Shown: in pieces, positions 34,071 through 45,626 of the stretch | Position numbering within the stretch: the stretch's first letter is position 1 | Layout: the number at the start of each line of letters is the position of its first letter | DNA from: Anniella stebbinsi | Taxonomy: Eukaryota; Chordata; Lepidosauria; Squamata; Anniellidae | Length of the DNA stretch: 64,000 nucleotides | NCBI GenBank assembly: GCA_029215795.1 | Contig: JARDYH010000006.1 | Span: 22,025,501-22,089,500, forward strand | Direction: 5' to 3' | The notes under the pieces: generated by a model | Database searches by the model: none | What the model was told of the DNA's origin: nothing | Seen by the model: only the letters and a program-made list of their open reading frames with translations | Made by a program: the position numbers and the translations under genes

Positions 34071-34450
34071 GGATTTATGAAGAGATGGACAGTTGTGGTG
34101 AGGCCATGTGGCCAGCTGGCTTACAGAAGCACCTTGCAGGCTATGGGTGGGAGGGGGTGGGAGGGGGACAGGACTGGATAAGGGTATAAAATGGGAAATC
34201 CCAGTACAAGGATTGTCTTGGGCCAGGAAGGAGTTCCTCCCTAAAGAGCTAACCTAGAAGGCACCTCTGATTAAAAGAAATTATATTAGATGGAGACGGA
34301 CACATAGAACTCTGCAGCACTATCACAGCAGTAATACTGAAAGGAGCAGTAATACCAGAGAACATCTATTATACATGGATTCCTGCAGTTCTTTTCATCC
34401 TCTTTGACTAGATTTTTCATTTCAAGTTTTTTTGGTCGCAATGCATTAGG
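34071..34450. other. No feature recognised
   Basis: G-rich stretch at about 34,140-34,165. No exon or repeat identified. Confidence 0.4.
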
Positions 34451-34594
34451 CAGGGGTAGGCAACCTGGTGCCATCCACATACTTTGGATGACAACACCCA
34501 GCACTCCCAACCATTGGCCATGCTGGCTGGAACTGATGGCAATTGTAATCCAAAACATGTGGAGGGGGCCAGCACACCTGCCCCTGCTCAGGGG
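34451..34594. mobile_element. Palindromic hAT-like MITE
   Basis: Starts CAGGGGTAGGCAACCTGGTG and ends with the inverse GCACACCTGCCCCTG. Inside, GGATGACAACACCCAGCACT faces its rough inverse GGAACTGATGGCAATTGTAATCC. A well-known squamate palindrome design; no clean duplication. Confidence 0.7.
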
Positions 34595-34639
34595 AAGAGT
34601 AACCATCACTGATTGTCTCAAATTCCTTATAAGAAACTA

Positions 34640-34742
34640 TTCAGCCTGAGGGCAGGGACTGATTTATTGCTGGGCTTTGCAAGCTGCTCTGGGCCCTTTT
34701 TCTGCTGAAGAGTGGGGTAAAAATGTTTTAAATAAATAAACA
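34640..34742 (+). mobile_element. LINE-type 3' tail
   Basis: CAAGCTGCTCTGGGCCC, GGGGTAAAAATGTTTTAAAT and an AAATA tail: the 3' end of an L2/CR1-like LINE, with nothing else of the element left. Confidence 0.55.
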
Positions 34743-35194
34743 AATAATCCACTTGACAACGAAGAACTCTGGGGCTTTCTGGATAAAGTTTATATAGCCA
34801 AGAGGCCTACAATCACCAGCACTGTGATTGGCACCACCGGCAAGCAAGGAGATACTTGGGAGGATTTAGAACTTGCTTGCCTCTCTAGCCTTTCCTCCTG
34901 ACAGGTCTCAATATTCAGCCCTTTGCCAGTACTGCAACTCCACCAAATTCCTATTCTGATGTCATATCAGTTATGGGTGCTCCACAAAGCCTTCTCCAAC
35001 ACATTGAGAAAAGAGAATGCAATAAGGATGCTGGGGGAATTCCTTGGATCACATGCTAAAAGTTGTCAGAGCCTCCTAACTTCCAGCACAAAGTAGCGGG
35101 AGGAGGGAGGCGAGGCAGGGCTTTGAAAAAATAAGGGCAACATCGCTGCATGGCTCCCCTCCCCTTCCCAAGCACAGGACACTGCTTTTGCTGA
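34743..35194. other. No feature recognised
   Basis: No exon or repeat family identified. Confidence 0.4.
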
Positions 35195-35860
35195 AGTATC
35201 ACAAGCCACTTCTTCACACAACACATACTTAAACTAAGGAATTCACTACCACAAGATGTGGTGATGGCCATCAATTTGGATGACTTTAAAAGGGAGTTAG
35301 ACAAATTCCTAGAGGAGAAGGCTATCAAAGGCTCCTAGGCTCCCTTTACAAGGATTCGCTTTTGCGCCCGGTTCGGCGATTATGCGCATTATCGCAGACG
35401 CGCATTTACTCCTAATCCCTCTGCACGGGAGGCGGCGAGAGGCGGCGAAGCGCATTAATAGATGTCCAAAAAGCGCTTTACAAGAAGTTAATGCGCATAA
35501 TCGCTTGTTCACACGGGGAAAATGCGCTTTAACGGCCGAAGCAAAATAAAACTCGCGATTTAACGCGCATTCGAAAATGCGCATTATCGGGGAGATAACG
35601 CGCCTCTACGCCCGATTTGCACTCCGTTCTTGTAGAGGTAAAATTTTTAATGAACCTTCAAAGCGCATTAAACCTCTCTTGTAGAGGCACCCCTAGTCCT
35701 GATGGGAATGTGCTACCTCCAGGATCAGAGGCAATATGTCTATGTACTTGTAGGTTTCCCATCAACTGTTGGTCGGCCACTGTGTGAACAGAATGCTGGA
35801 CTAGAAGGACCCTTAATCTGATCCAGTATGGCTCTTCTTATGTTCTCAAGCCTGCAATCA
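35195..35860 (+). mobile_element. LINE 3' region split by a Harbinger-type MITE
   Basis: The left piece (to 35,337) has TTAGACAAATTCCTAGAGGA and AAGGCTATCAAAGGCTCCTA. The right piece (from 35,693) has GGCCACTGTGTGAACAGAAT and GCTGGACTAGAAGGACCCTT. Together they form a common squamate LINE 3' region, probably CR1-like; the exact family is not certain. The break is at the CTA duplication of the element at 35,338. Confidence 0.65.
35338..35692 (+). mobile_element. Harbinger-type MITE, GCGCAT-rich family, copy 4
   Basis: Starts GGCTCCCTTTACAAG and ends CTTGTAGAGGCACCC, 355 bp, with CTA at 35,335-35,337 and 35,693-35,695. About a dozen GCGCAT/ATGCGC motifs, mostly with intact CpG, make it one of the best-preserved copies. 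Confidence 0.9.
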
Positions 35861-36113
35861 TCTGTAACAGGCCACAGCTAGGGTTGGTCATTTAAAGGTA
35901 AAAAAAAAATTGGTCCATTTGCCATTCAAATACTGGCCAAATATCATCCAATAATCATCAAATATTTTTAAAGCATTAACTTTAGGAGAAGAAAGATAAT
36001 AAAAATACATGTTAGATAGTTCTTATTGTGAAACAATCATACTAACTTTTAAAATGCAATTGTTTATTTTATTAGATTTCAATACTGCCCTTCCCCCAAG
36101 GAATTCAGGGTAA

Positions 36114-36456
36114 GGCCCCCTCTACAAGATTTTGGTTTGATGCCCGGTTGCCCGATTATGCGCATATACGGACAAGCGCATTTACTCCTAATACCAATTC
36201 ACGAGAGGAGGTGAAGCACATTACGGGCTATATGAAACACACTTTAAAGTTGTTTACATGTGGAGAATCGCATGTTTACATGACCATAAGGCGCTTTAAC
36301 TCCCGCAACAAATTAAAACTCGCTATTTAACGTGCATTCGAAATGCAAATAATCAGAGATAAAAAGCGCCTCGCCCCCCGATTTGCACTCCGCTCTTGTA
36401 GAGGTAAAATTTGTAATGCGCCTTGAAAGAGCTTTAAATCGCTCTTGTAGGCACCC
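36114..36456 (+). mobile_element. Harbinger-type MITE, GCGCAT-rich family, copy 5
   Basis: Starts GGCCCCCTCTACAAG and ends CTTGTAGGCACCC, 343 bp, with TAA at 36,111-36,113 and 36,457-36,459. It belongs to the same subfamily as the arms of 25,983-27,106 (shared TTGTTTACATG and GACCATAAGGCGCT blocks). Confidence 0.9.
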
Positions 36457-36477
36457 TAACTACTCTTGTAGTTCACC

Positions 36478-36545
36478 CTTTTTATACTCACACCAACCCT
36501 ATGAGGTAGGTTAGGTTGAGTGTGTGTCATTTTAAAGATGGAAGA
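36478..36545 (-). mobile_element. SINE tail remnant
   Basis: CCTATGAGGTAGGTTAGGTT followed by GAGTGTGTGTCATTTTAAAG matches the reversed 3' part of the tRNA-derived SINE at 21.6-22.6 kb. Confidence 0.6.
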
Positions 36546-36634
36546 AGATGCTGTTTAAAATATAGACAGCTGATCTACAGCAAACATTTACAAAGTTGTA
36601 CAGTGCACAATACCAGTACTTATTAGCAAGAACT

Positions 36635-36697
36635 ACATGGATCATGGCCTTATAGCCCCTTTCCAACTCTACTATTCTATTCTATGATTCTATGATA
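36635..36697 (+). mobile_element. CR1 3' tail remnant
   Basis: GCCTTATAGCCCCTTTCCAA, then CTACTATTCTATTCTATG and repeated ATTCTATG is the CR1 3' end with its 8-bp tail repeats. Confidence 0.75.
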
Positions 36698-37448
36698 AAG
36701 GGCTAAACTTGGACCAATGAACTAAGGCTGCAATCTTATGGTCTCTTGGAGGGCATCCGAGAGCCATGGGACATTTCAAATCTCACTCTCCGATGGCTGA
36801 GAGGTTTGATCTTGGAGGGGGAGACCTGACTTCACAAATCCCCTCCCAGCCAACGTGGAATCTTCTGTGGCACTTTCCTCTCTGGCGTTGGAATTCTAAC
36901 ATTGGTCAAGTCAAAAAGGGGGCATTCCATGGGCATGTTGGGAGCAGGACTGGATCTATAACCTTCCCGTTCCTCTGAAACATCCCTGGAATTGGAAGAC
37001 GTGAAGACCAGTCCTAGATCTGTTGTACATATTCCCAACACTCCCCTCCCCAATTGCAAGCAACAGGAAGAAAATATTAAAAGTAAAGAGGAAAGAAACT
37101 AAAAGGGAGGGGGAAGAAAACACTACCCCTCCCTCCTTTCTGCCCTGCCACTTCCAGCCTGACACAGCCTTGGATGAGTCAGTTCGTCCATTTTTAGACC
37201 TCCCACTCACACCACCAGTAAGTAGCATTACTCTGCCCATCACCCTCATGTTCATGTAGTAGAGTCAATGCAAATTCAATTTTGAGATATCTTGTGTGAC
37301 TTCTGTAACTATATAAACCAGAAGGCAATTTCATCAAACAAAAATGTATTCAAAATCAAATAAAATGATAATGGAACACAGAATGTGAAATTGTAACTTT
37401 ACATTATTTTAATTACAATGTTAAACACTGGAGGCACAATCTATGTCT
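36698..37448. other. No feature recognised
   Basis: No exon or repeat family identified. Confidence 0.4.
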
Positions 37449-38120
37449 CATAGAATCATAGAATAGTAGAGTTGGAAGGGGCCTATGAGGCCATCGTGTC
37501 CAATCCCCTGCTCAATGCAGGAATCTACCTTGAAGCATGCCTGACAGATGGCTGTCCAGCTGCCTCTTGAAGGCCTCTAATGTGGGAGAGCCCACCACCT
37601 CCCTAGGTAATTGGTTCCATTGTCGTATTGCTCTAACAGTCAGGAAGTTTTTCCTGATGTCCAGCCGGAATCTGGCTTCCTGTAACTTGAGCCCATTATT
37701 CCGTGTCCTGCATTCTGGGTTGATCAAGAAATTATCCTGGCCCTCCTCTGTGTGACAACCTTTCAAGTATTTGAAGAGTGCTATCATGTCTCCCCTCAAT
37801 CTTCTCTTCTCCAGGCTAAACATGCCTAATTCTTTCAATCTCTCCTCATAGGGCTTTGTTTCCAGACCCCTAATCATCCTCGTTGCCCTCCTCTGAACAT
37901 GCTCCAGATTGTCTGCATCCTTCTTGAAGTGTGGTGCCCAGAACTGGACACAATACTCAAGATGGGGCTTAACCAGTGCCAAATAGAGGGGAACCAATAC
38001 CTTGCGCGATTTGGAAGCTATGCTTCTATTAATGCAGCCAAAAATAACATTTGCTTTTTTTGCAGCCACATCACACTGTTGGCTCCGCATGTCGAAGGAC
38101 AGATCATGGAGCCAATACAT
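37449..38120 (-). mobile_element. CR1 LINE, 5'-truncated, intact C-terminal ORF
   Basis: A 202-codon uninterrupted minus-strand frame contains [51 protein letters not shown] and [20 protein letters not shown], the CR1 reverse transcriptase C-terminus, then a 3' end with TAGAATCATAGAATAGT at 37,449. With no stops or frameshifts, it is the youngest-looking LINE here. Confidence 0.95.
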
Positions 38121-38839
38121 GAAAAGAACAGAAATCTGGGAGCAGAAGGTTTGATGGTGTAGGGTGAGTCAGAAAAGCATAGGATTCCCAGTACATGACT
38201 ATTCCTTCCTCTCCCTGGCTAGAGAGATAAAGTTTCCAGAAATTAAGAAATCATAGAAAATGGAAATTTGGGGGATGGAAAGTTAAGGAAGCAAATAATT
38301 GCACATCAGGTCTAAACTTACTTTACTACAAGAATATAAAATGCACTGTGTACTGTTTAGTATTTATGACATTTTAAAGTATGACTGCCTTAGTTTTATT
38401 CAGATAATATTTACATAATATACCCAGTATTACAGACAGAGCAGCAAGCTGCTGCATCTGAAGGTTCCTTAGTTTTTGCCAGTTGGGAAAATAGGAATAA
38501 TGGAATAAAAAAAATCATCAACTAAATGGATTTAGAAACATTCCTGCCTCTTAACTCTCAGCATTATCTAGAAAGAGGTAAAACAATAAAAAAAAACCTC
38601 AATGCATGTTTACTAAAGGATAACAATGGGATGAGTACATCCAACAATAAATCGTTCTGCTTTCAACTCTCTAAAAAGAAAACAACAACTAGTGTTTGCT
38701 CTACCAGATCACATATAGTAAATCTATATATTGAGTTAACCTTTGTAGCGATCTCTTGAATTATGCACTACTGGTGTCACAATAATTGAAAATAAAATTA
38801 GTGATATAGAACTCTGGATTTCAGGAAAGTCGATTTTAA
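38121..38839. other. No feature recognised
   Basis: AT-rich, no exon or repeat family identified. Confidence 0.4.
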
Positions 38840-40845
38840 TAAACTCAGAACTATGATAAGTAAGGTCCCAAGGCAAGAGACCCTAAAGAGAAAAGGAGTC
38901 CAAGATGGGTGGGAGTTTTTAAAAAAGGAAATTTTAAAGGCACAATTACAAACAATTACAAAAAGGATAGAAGACAACAGAAGAAACCAATGTGGCTCCA
39001 CAAAAAGCTTAGAGATGACCTGAAAATAAGAAAGGATATCTATAGGAAGTGGAAGGAAGGCCAGGCTACAAAAGAAGAGTACAAACAAGTAGCACAGAAG
39101 TGCAGGAATGGTACTTAATGAGGATGGCAAATTGGTAACAGATGACAAAGAAAAAGCAGAAGTGCTCAATTCCTACTTTGGCTCAGTTTTCTCCCAAAAG
39201 TGGGTCTATGACCCCCCCCCCCCCCGGAAAAAGTGAAGTACAAGCTGAAGGGATAGGATTGCAGTTTGAGATTGATAAACTAATAGTCAAGGAACACCTA
39301 ATTTCTTTGAACGAGTTCAAATCTCCAGGGCCTGACGAACTGCATCCTAGAGTAATGAAGGAGCTGGCAGAGGAACTCTCAGAATCACTGTCTATTATCT
39401 TTGTGAAATCATGGAAGATGGATGAAGTGCCAGAAGACTGGAGGAGGGCTAATGTTGTCCCTATCTTCAAAAAGGGCAAAAAGGAGGAACCTGGAAACTA
39501 CAAACCAGTCAGTCTGACATCCATCCCTGGGAAAATTTTGGAGCAGATTATAAAGAAGTCAATCTGTAAGCACCTTGAAAACAATGCAGTGATTACAAGA
39601 AGCCAGCATGGATTTGTCAAGAACAAATCCTATCAGACTAATCTGATCTCATTTTTTGATCGGGTAACCTCCCTTGTGGACCGTGGGAACGCTGTGGACA
39701 TCGTATATCTTGACTTCAGCAGAACCTTTGACAAAATGCCCCATGACTTTCTACATGGGCTACATGTAGTGGGTTACATGGAACAACTATTAGGTGGATC
39801 CACAGTTGGCTACAGAATCGGACTCAAAGAGTGCTTATCAATGATATCTTCTCACACTGAACGAGTGGGGTACCGCAGGGCTCAGTCCTGGGCCCAGTGC
39901 TCTTCAACATTTTCATTAATAATTTGGACGAGGAGGTGCAGGGAATACCTATCAAATTTGCAGACTACACAAAATTGGGTGGGATTGCTAATACCCTGGA
40001 AGACAGAAACAAACTTCAAAGTGATCTTGATAGGCTGGAGCGCTGGACTGAAAACAACAGAATGAAATTTATTAGGGATAAATGCCAAGTTCTACACCTA
40101 GGAAAAAGAAACCAAATGCACAGTTACAAGATGAGGGATACTTGGCTCACCAATACTACAAGCGAGAAGGATTTTGGAATTGTTGTAGATCACAAGCTGA
40201 ATATGAGCCAACAGAGTGATGTGGCTGCAAAAAAAGCAAATGCTATTTTGCTCTGCATTAATAGAAGTATAGCTTCCAAATCGCGCGAGGTACTGGTTCC
40301 CCTCTATTTAGCACTGATTAGGCCCCGTCTTGAGTATTGTGTCCAGTTCTGGGCACCACACTTCAAGAAGGATGCACACAATCTGGAGCATGTTCTGAGG
40401 AGGGTAACAAGGATGATCAGGGGTCTGGAAACAAAGCCCTATGAGGAGAGATTGAAGGAACTGGGCATGTTTAGACTGGAGAAGAGAAGATTGAGGGGAG
40501 ACATGATAGCACTCTTCAAATACTTGAAAGGTTGTCACATAGAAGAGGGCCAGGATCTCTTCTCGATCAATCCAGAGTGCAGAACACGGAATAATGGGCT
40601 CAAGTTACAAGAAGCCAGATTCCGGCTGATCATCAGGAAAAACTTCCTTACTGTTAGAGCAGTATGACAATGGAACCAATTACCTAGGGAGGTGGTGGGC
40701 TCTCCCACACTAGAGGCATTCAAGAAGCAGCTGGACAACCATCTATCAGATATGCTTTAAGGTGGATTCCGGCATTGAGCAGGCGATTGGACTCAATGGC
40801 TTTACAGGCCCCTGCCAATTCTACTATTCTGATTCTATTTAAATA
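38840..40845 (+). mobile_element. CR1 LINE, 2-kb 3' half
   Basis: In order: a linker with QKKPMWLHKKLRDDL; then reverse transcriptase with FKSPGPDELHPRVMKELAEE, VPIFKKGKKEEPGNYKPVSL, KNKSYQTNLISFFDRVTSLV and YLDFSRTFDK; after a frameshift near 39,780-39,900, the thumb region with [14 protein letters not shown] and [16 protein letters not shown]. The catalytic FADD reads FADY at about 39,957, and a TGA at about 40,665 truncates the C-terminus. The endonuclease is missing. The tail contains CTACTATTCTGATTCTAT. Confidence 0.95.
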
Positions 40846-41240
40846 GTAAAAAAATATGGGATGGATCCAGTTTCAGAAATACTTAGAGTAGTCCTATTGA
40901 AATCAATGGGATTAAAGTTTGTCATGACTAATACAAACCCATTCATTTCAATAGATCTACTCCAAGTATGACTAAATTAGGATCCAATCCAATATCTTTG
41001 AAAATGCTGCTACTTAAACTTTCTCCAGTGAGAATGAGTTTCTGAAAGATCCGTAAATTCTAATTCTGAACTTTCAGGTTGATCTTCAGGGGTAGGGGTC
41101 CACAGATTTTGGCTAGCCTTGGTAATCAAGCTAGGAGACATCAGGAACCTGCACAAATAGTAAGAGGACTCCATGGAACCACAAAATATGATTACCTCAG
41201 TATTTACCAAAAGAGTGTGAGTCAATCCCATTACCTACTC
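40846..41240. repeat. CAATGGGATT-type short repeat; no gene
   Basis: About 40,865-40,985 holds inverted halves around CCTATTGAAATCAATGGGAT and CATTTCAATAGATCTACTCC, related to the repeat at 18,123. The rest is unassigned. Confidence 0.5.
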
Positions 41241-41355
41241 AGGGCGCAATCCTATGCATGCTTAGACGTGAAAAAAAGTCCTACAACTCCCAGCACGCCC
41301 CAGCCAGGGAGGTGTAGGACATTTTTCTGTCTAAACATGCACACGATTGCACCCT
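41241..41355. mobile_element. Palindromic MITE with ZNF143-like core
   Basis: The ends AGGGCGCAATCCTATGCATG and CATGCACACGATTGCACCCT are inverted copies about 40 bp long, enclosing CCTACAACTCCCAGCACGCC. Same family as 60,401-60,546, 61,938-62,074 and 7,718-7,812. Confidence 0.75.
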
Positions 41356-42079
41356 TACTTACAACTCACTCCAGGGACCTCAGGGGAGTATAAATACACT
41401 GGGGGGGGGGGGTTGTGTGTGTTTTTGTTGGGCACCCTTCCTCAGAGAACCCAGATCTCCCATCCAGATAGTGATTAGCTCCCTATCCAACTATGTATTC
41501 TCCAGATTATTCACTGGGAATGGGATCCTGCCCCCGGGGGGGGGGGGGGCTAAGCACCTCCTAGATGTCTTGGTGTTTAGAGCTTTCCCTTCCCTCGCGT
41601 TATCCTTACAATATACAAATACTGTACCGCCAACGGAAACTTCAGGAGGACTTTCCTAAAGCCTGAACTTCAGGGCAATGCCTTTGTAACCAGCAAGGCA
41701 TTTTTATCTTATCCGTTTGGCCTGTGGGCGCTCCCCTGTGGCCCTACTCCTCCTAAACAGCGGAACAACTGCGAAGGCCCCCTGGGAAAGGCAGCATTTC
41801 TAAGAAGATGTAGGAGGGAGTGGTTGGGCAAGCAACAAAAGCTTTGACAGAGCAGGTAACCTGCCCCTGTGGCAATCCGGGAGGCAGGGGATGCCTTCAA
41901 CTACCATCTGGAAGGATCTGGAGGTGACCAACTTCGTTTCCATGGGCATTTGAAAAGACAATGCGAAGCTATAAGGGTCGGGCTGAAAGTAGCGAGGCTT
42001 CATCCACCATGGGGAAAAGGCAGGGGAGAGTCTCCCATTATGTCTCCGTAACCTTTTAGAGGGTTTCAGGAGGTTCCGT
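41356..42079. other. No feature recognised
   Basis: Two G-runs at about 41,401-41,412 and 41,537-41,549. No supported exon. By position this would be the start of SORCS2 intron 1. Confidence 0.4.
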
Positions 42080-42577
42080 GCAGGATCCCAACTTCTCCCA
42101 ATCCAACTCGGAAGCGAGAAGCGCTGGTCTGCCTCGGCATGTCAAGGCAACCCGCGTGGGGTGCCGTTTCGCGTGGGCGCCCTGAGGATGACCCCCTTTG
42201 CCGCGTCCAGCTCTCTGTCCACCGCGTCAGATGCAAGACGCGCTCTGCTAACAAGGCCAGCGGGGTGGTCCCTAAAGACCCCGGGAGAAGCAGCCCGTCA
42301 GGCGCGGCTTAACTGCTGCGCTCCTGGGAGCCAGTTCGAAAAGGCATCCATGCCTCCCCACGTCATCCCCAAGAGAAGCACGGAAGAGGGGCTTCCCCCG
42401 CGCAGCCCAAGCTGGGCATGCGACGAGGCCAGGGCGCAGCAGGGACCAGAGGCGACAGGGAGGGAGGGAGAAGCCCCTCCTCCTCCCCCAACCACCCACC
42501 CTGGCGCTTTGTGGCTCCGGGACGTAGGAAGGGTTCGGCAGCCCCACCTCGGCAGAGGAGCGCCTGCCCAGCCCCGT

Positions 42578-42583
42578 ACTCAC
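42578..42583 (-). other. SORCS2: Splice donor of the SORCS2-like exon
   Basis: GTGAGT directly follows the codons for N-S-S on the minus strand, a near-ideal 5' splice site. It falls where the conserved protein block continues in the next exon. Confidence 0.85.
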
Positions 42584-42862
42584 GCTGCTATTGTCGCCTG
42601 TCCAGTGCACCATCGCCTGGTTGTGAGCCGCGTCGCCTTTGAGGACGAAGGACGTGCTGAGCAGCGAGGCCGCCTCCGGGGCTCCCGCGCCGCGATCCCG
42701 CAGGCCCGCCGCCACCTCCTGCCACGGGCTGCTGCGTCGCCGGCGGCTGCCCCAGTCTCGGGGCAGCTCCGCCCAGGAGGCTCCCAGCACCAGCAGCGCC
42801 AGCAGCAACCCCGGAGCCACAAGGCAGGGCGCTCCGCTTGCCCGGCGCGCTTCTGGCGCCAT
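42584..42862 (-). CDS. SORCS2: SORCS2-like exon 1 (VPS10-domain receptor N-terminus)
   Basis: First coding exon, 93 codons, phase 0. Residues 1-33 are a signal peptide with a hydrophobic core ([12 protein letters not shown], 19-30). RRRR at 40-43 is a proprotein-convertase-type site. Residues 67-93 carry [20 protein letters not shown] and WTGDNSS, the conserved start of the SorCS beta-propeller domain; from memory, SORCS2 is the closest family member. The exon ends AGCAGC before GTGAGT, where family members continue with V-I-L-I-L. The ATG at 42,862 has A at -3 and G at +4 and directly precedes the signal peptide. The frame stays open to 43,291 upstream, so a longer N-terminus is possible but would bury the signal peptide. 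SorCS proteins are type I sorting receptors; SorCS2 binds proneurotrophins with p75NTR. The propeptide, about 43 residues, is much shorter than the human one as I remember it. SORCS1 or SORCS3 are the alternatives. Confidence 0.85.
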
Positions 42863-43420
42863 GCTCGGCCTCCGATGCGCCGCCGCCGCTGCTGGGCAGG
42901 GATGCGAATCTGCCAGGGGAGGGAGAGGCGACGGCTGAGCTCGAGATGGAGGGTGGGGGGAGCGTCGCGTTGTGGCGCTGCGCGGGGGAACAACGTACCG
43001 GGGCTTCCACGCCCAGGCAGGGAGCGGCGGCGCCCTCTGCTGGCCGGCCGCGGCCCGGACTGACGGACCCCGGAGAGCCGAGCCGGCGCCCTTCCTGCGT
43101 GCGCGGTCTCTTAGGCCGGCGAGGAGGCAGCGTAGCCCCGCAGCCGCCGCATTGCTCCCGTAGGACAACTGGTAGCGCCTCTTCCGAGCCTGGCAAATTA
43201 CGCCGTCACTCTCCTTTTTCCAGCACGCCCCCCCCCCCCACCGCGCCAAACGGGTGTGAAGGCTTGGAGCGCCCCCTGCTGTGGTGAGCAAGCCCCGCGG
43301 CGGTCACCGAAATCTCCACGTCCCCCACGGAGAGCCGCTCCTCCGAGGCACTCCGAGGCGCGGGGAAAAAGCCGTCAATGGAACAGCTGTCCCCGACTTC
43401 TGAAGAGTTGCGAGCAATCC

Positions 43421-43892
43421 TCGCAAAGGGGACTCAAGGATAGCTCTCTCGACGATGCCAAATGTTGCTCGCTGGGGCTAAGAGTTAAAGGCACATTTTC
43501 TATAATTGTTTTAGACTGTTACGTTATTGTAACAGACCTCAAGGATGGTTTTTCATTCTTCCCCTACCCAGATTTGTTATTGAGTTTTCATATTTTAAAA
43601 AAATTAATACAAAACATATGGTAATGCACCTCAGGTATCTAACAACAAAGTGAGATTAACACATTTTTAAAAAAAAATAAAGGAAAGGCAAGTACAGATT
43701 TCAGTAAATAAAGGGGAGTTGAAAAATAGAACACTGATGCCAGCAGTTAAATAAATACATTTTCAACAAATGGTAAAAGTGACACAGTAAAGTTTGTTGC
43801 GGTCCCTGTCCCTCCTTTCCCCAACCTCCAGAGCTGTCTCTTCAGAAAACACAAACCTCCAAAGTCCTGTTTTCTGCTTCACTCAGGTCTGG
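43421..43892. other. No feature recognised
   Basis: Upstream flank of the SORCS2-like CpG island, A/T-rich from about 43,490, with no repeat identified. Confidence 0.4.
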
Positions 43893-44247
43893 GGCTGCCT
43901 CTACAAGAGAGGTTTAAAGCTCTTTCAAGGTGCTTTAAAAAATTTACCTCTACAAGAACGGAGCGCAAATCGGGCGTAGAGGCGCGTTATCTCTCCGATT
44001 ATGAGCATTATCGAATGCGCGTTAAACAGCGAGTTTTATTTTGCTCTGTCCGTTAAAGCGCATTTTGACTATGTGAACAAGCGCTTATGCGCATTAACTA
44101 CTTGTAAAGCACATTTTGGTCATCCCTTAATGCGCTTCGCCGCCTCTCGCCGCCTCTCGTGCAGAGGCATTAGGCGTAAATGCGCTTCAGCGATTAAGCG
44201 CATAATCGCCTAACCAGGTGCAAAAGCGAATCCTTGTAGAGGGGACC
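43893..44247 (-). mobile_element. Harbinger-type MITE, GCGCAT-rich family, copy 6
   Basis: Starts GGCTGCCTCTACAAG and ends CTTGTAGAGGGGACC, 355 bp. The flanking triplets are TGG (43,890-43,892) and TGA (44,248-44,250), one mismatch from a 3-bp duplication. It contains CGCCGCCTCTCGCCGCCTC and many ATGCGC/GCGCAT motifs, like copy 4 in reverse. Confidence 0.85.
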
Positions 44248-44671
44248 TGAGACAGCGCAGATCCTTCGCTCTCTCAGGAACAGATGCTTCTTCTATTCAC
44301 AGGAAGTGCAACTTTTTCTGTCAGATCTGCTGCTCTTGGTCTTCTGCTTGCTTGGGTGCTTATTCTCGACTTCTTCGGCTGTTTTCTTCTTTCTCTCATG
44401 AAGACTTTCTTTAGCGTCTCTCTCAGTCAGCCATGACTCCTTCTACTCTCTGCTCTTCCCTCATTCCCCCTCCCATCAAATCAACTGTCAACATTCTTTT
44501 CCCATTACCTGGCAACTTGCTCCCTTCCCCCACCCCTGCTGTATCTAGCTGATACTTTCAGCTCCTTCACCAATCTTTTTTTAAAACTTTGTTTTATTCA
44601 ATTATTGTGCATAGTACAATTATTATGCATTGTACAATGAGCTTATAGTCAACAAATACAATAACAGTCAA

Positions 44672-45626
44672 CTATTCAAACAAAAATTGTAAAAAGAAAC
44701 TGTTCCCATTCTTACTATAATTACACGAACAGTAGATTGCCACTGCTTTCATTGTATCCCAGATTAGGGGTATGGTCTGTTCCTGATTTGAATTTATCGA
44801 AAAAAATGAGGAGAGTTCTGCTTTCAGCCTATCAACTACTTCTGGATAGGTAACTAAGCTCAGATTGAAATGCCATATAAATGGTCTTATTTCCTCATTT
44901 TGTATGTGTATTGTTGCCACAACTGGAGCATGATCTGACACAGTTATAAGCCCAATTTGTGTGTCCTGTACTCGCTCCCAAAGACCTTGTGAGACCAGTA
45001 CATAATCTATCCTAGTATAGGATTGGTGCCGGGCTGAGTAATATGTATAGTCTCTGACAGTAGGGTGCGTTTTCCTCCATGCATCAAACAGTCGGTGGGA
45101 TTGAAGTAATTCTGTTAGTTGCCTCCCCAAGTGTTTTTGCTGTTTATTTTTGTTTCTATCCAGACATTCCTCCACAACCATGTTCAGGTCCCCTCCAATG
45201 ATTATTTCCCCGTTTAAATTTCTGGAGTTTCATAAGAGTGTCAGTCAACAATATAAATTGTCCTTTGTTAGGGCTAAAAATAGATGCGAATGTTACCAAT
45301 TTGCCTTCTATCTGTCCCACCATAAAAATAAACCTTCCATTTTGGTCTTTGAGTACTGCCACTTTAACAAACGGGCATTTCTTGGAAATATGTATAGAGA
45401 CTCCACGTGACTTAAAGGTGCCAGGGGCATAGAACTGATCTCTTATCCATCCTTTTTTTAATACATTATGATTCACTGATTTTTGATGCATCTCTTGGAT
45501 GAACACCACATCTGGACAATGCCTATGCAGTTCTGCTAGCACCCTGGCCCTGTTAATTGGAGTACTGAGTCCTTTAACATTTAGAGTTAGAAGGAAAAGA
45601 TCCCTTCCATTTGTTGCTCCTGTCAT
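44672..45626 (-). pseudogene. L1 ORF2 endonuclease domain remnant
   Basis: Two overlapping frames (45,626-45,156 and 45,181-44,672) give LLTLNVKGLSTPINRARVLA, DVVFIQEMHQKS, FASIFSPNKGQF, SYTRIDYVLVSQGL and VSDHAPVVATI: the APE-type endonuclease from its N/E active-site blocks to the SDH motif. One frameshift lies near 45,165. The frame then ends and no RT follows. Confidence 0.9.

Larger units (their letters stand above)
1..42583 (-). other. SORCS2: Inferred intron 1 of the SORCS2-like gene
   Basis: Everything downstream of the exon-1 donor on the minus strand. No further VPS10-domain exon could be read in this stretch, consistent with the very large first intron of mammalian SORCS2. The interval is mostly transposons. 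This follows from the exon call and is inference. Confidence 0.6.
42080..43420. promoter_or_regulatory. CpG island over SORCS2-like exon 1
   Basis: About 1.3 kb of dense CpG and high GC against an AT-rich background, spanning the exon at 42,584-42,862, its upstream region, and the first 500 bp of the intron. The transcription start probably lies between 42,890 and 43,290, but no TATA box is apparent. Confidence 0.8.

Noticed and set aside
42161..43291. Several 100-300-codon frames in the SORCS2-like CpG island, including an antisense one
   Set aside because: High GC removes stop codons. Only the 93-codon exon has a signal peptide, a conserved block and a donor site.
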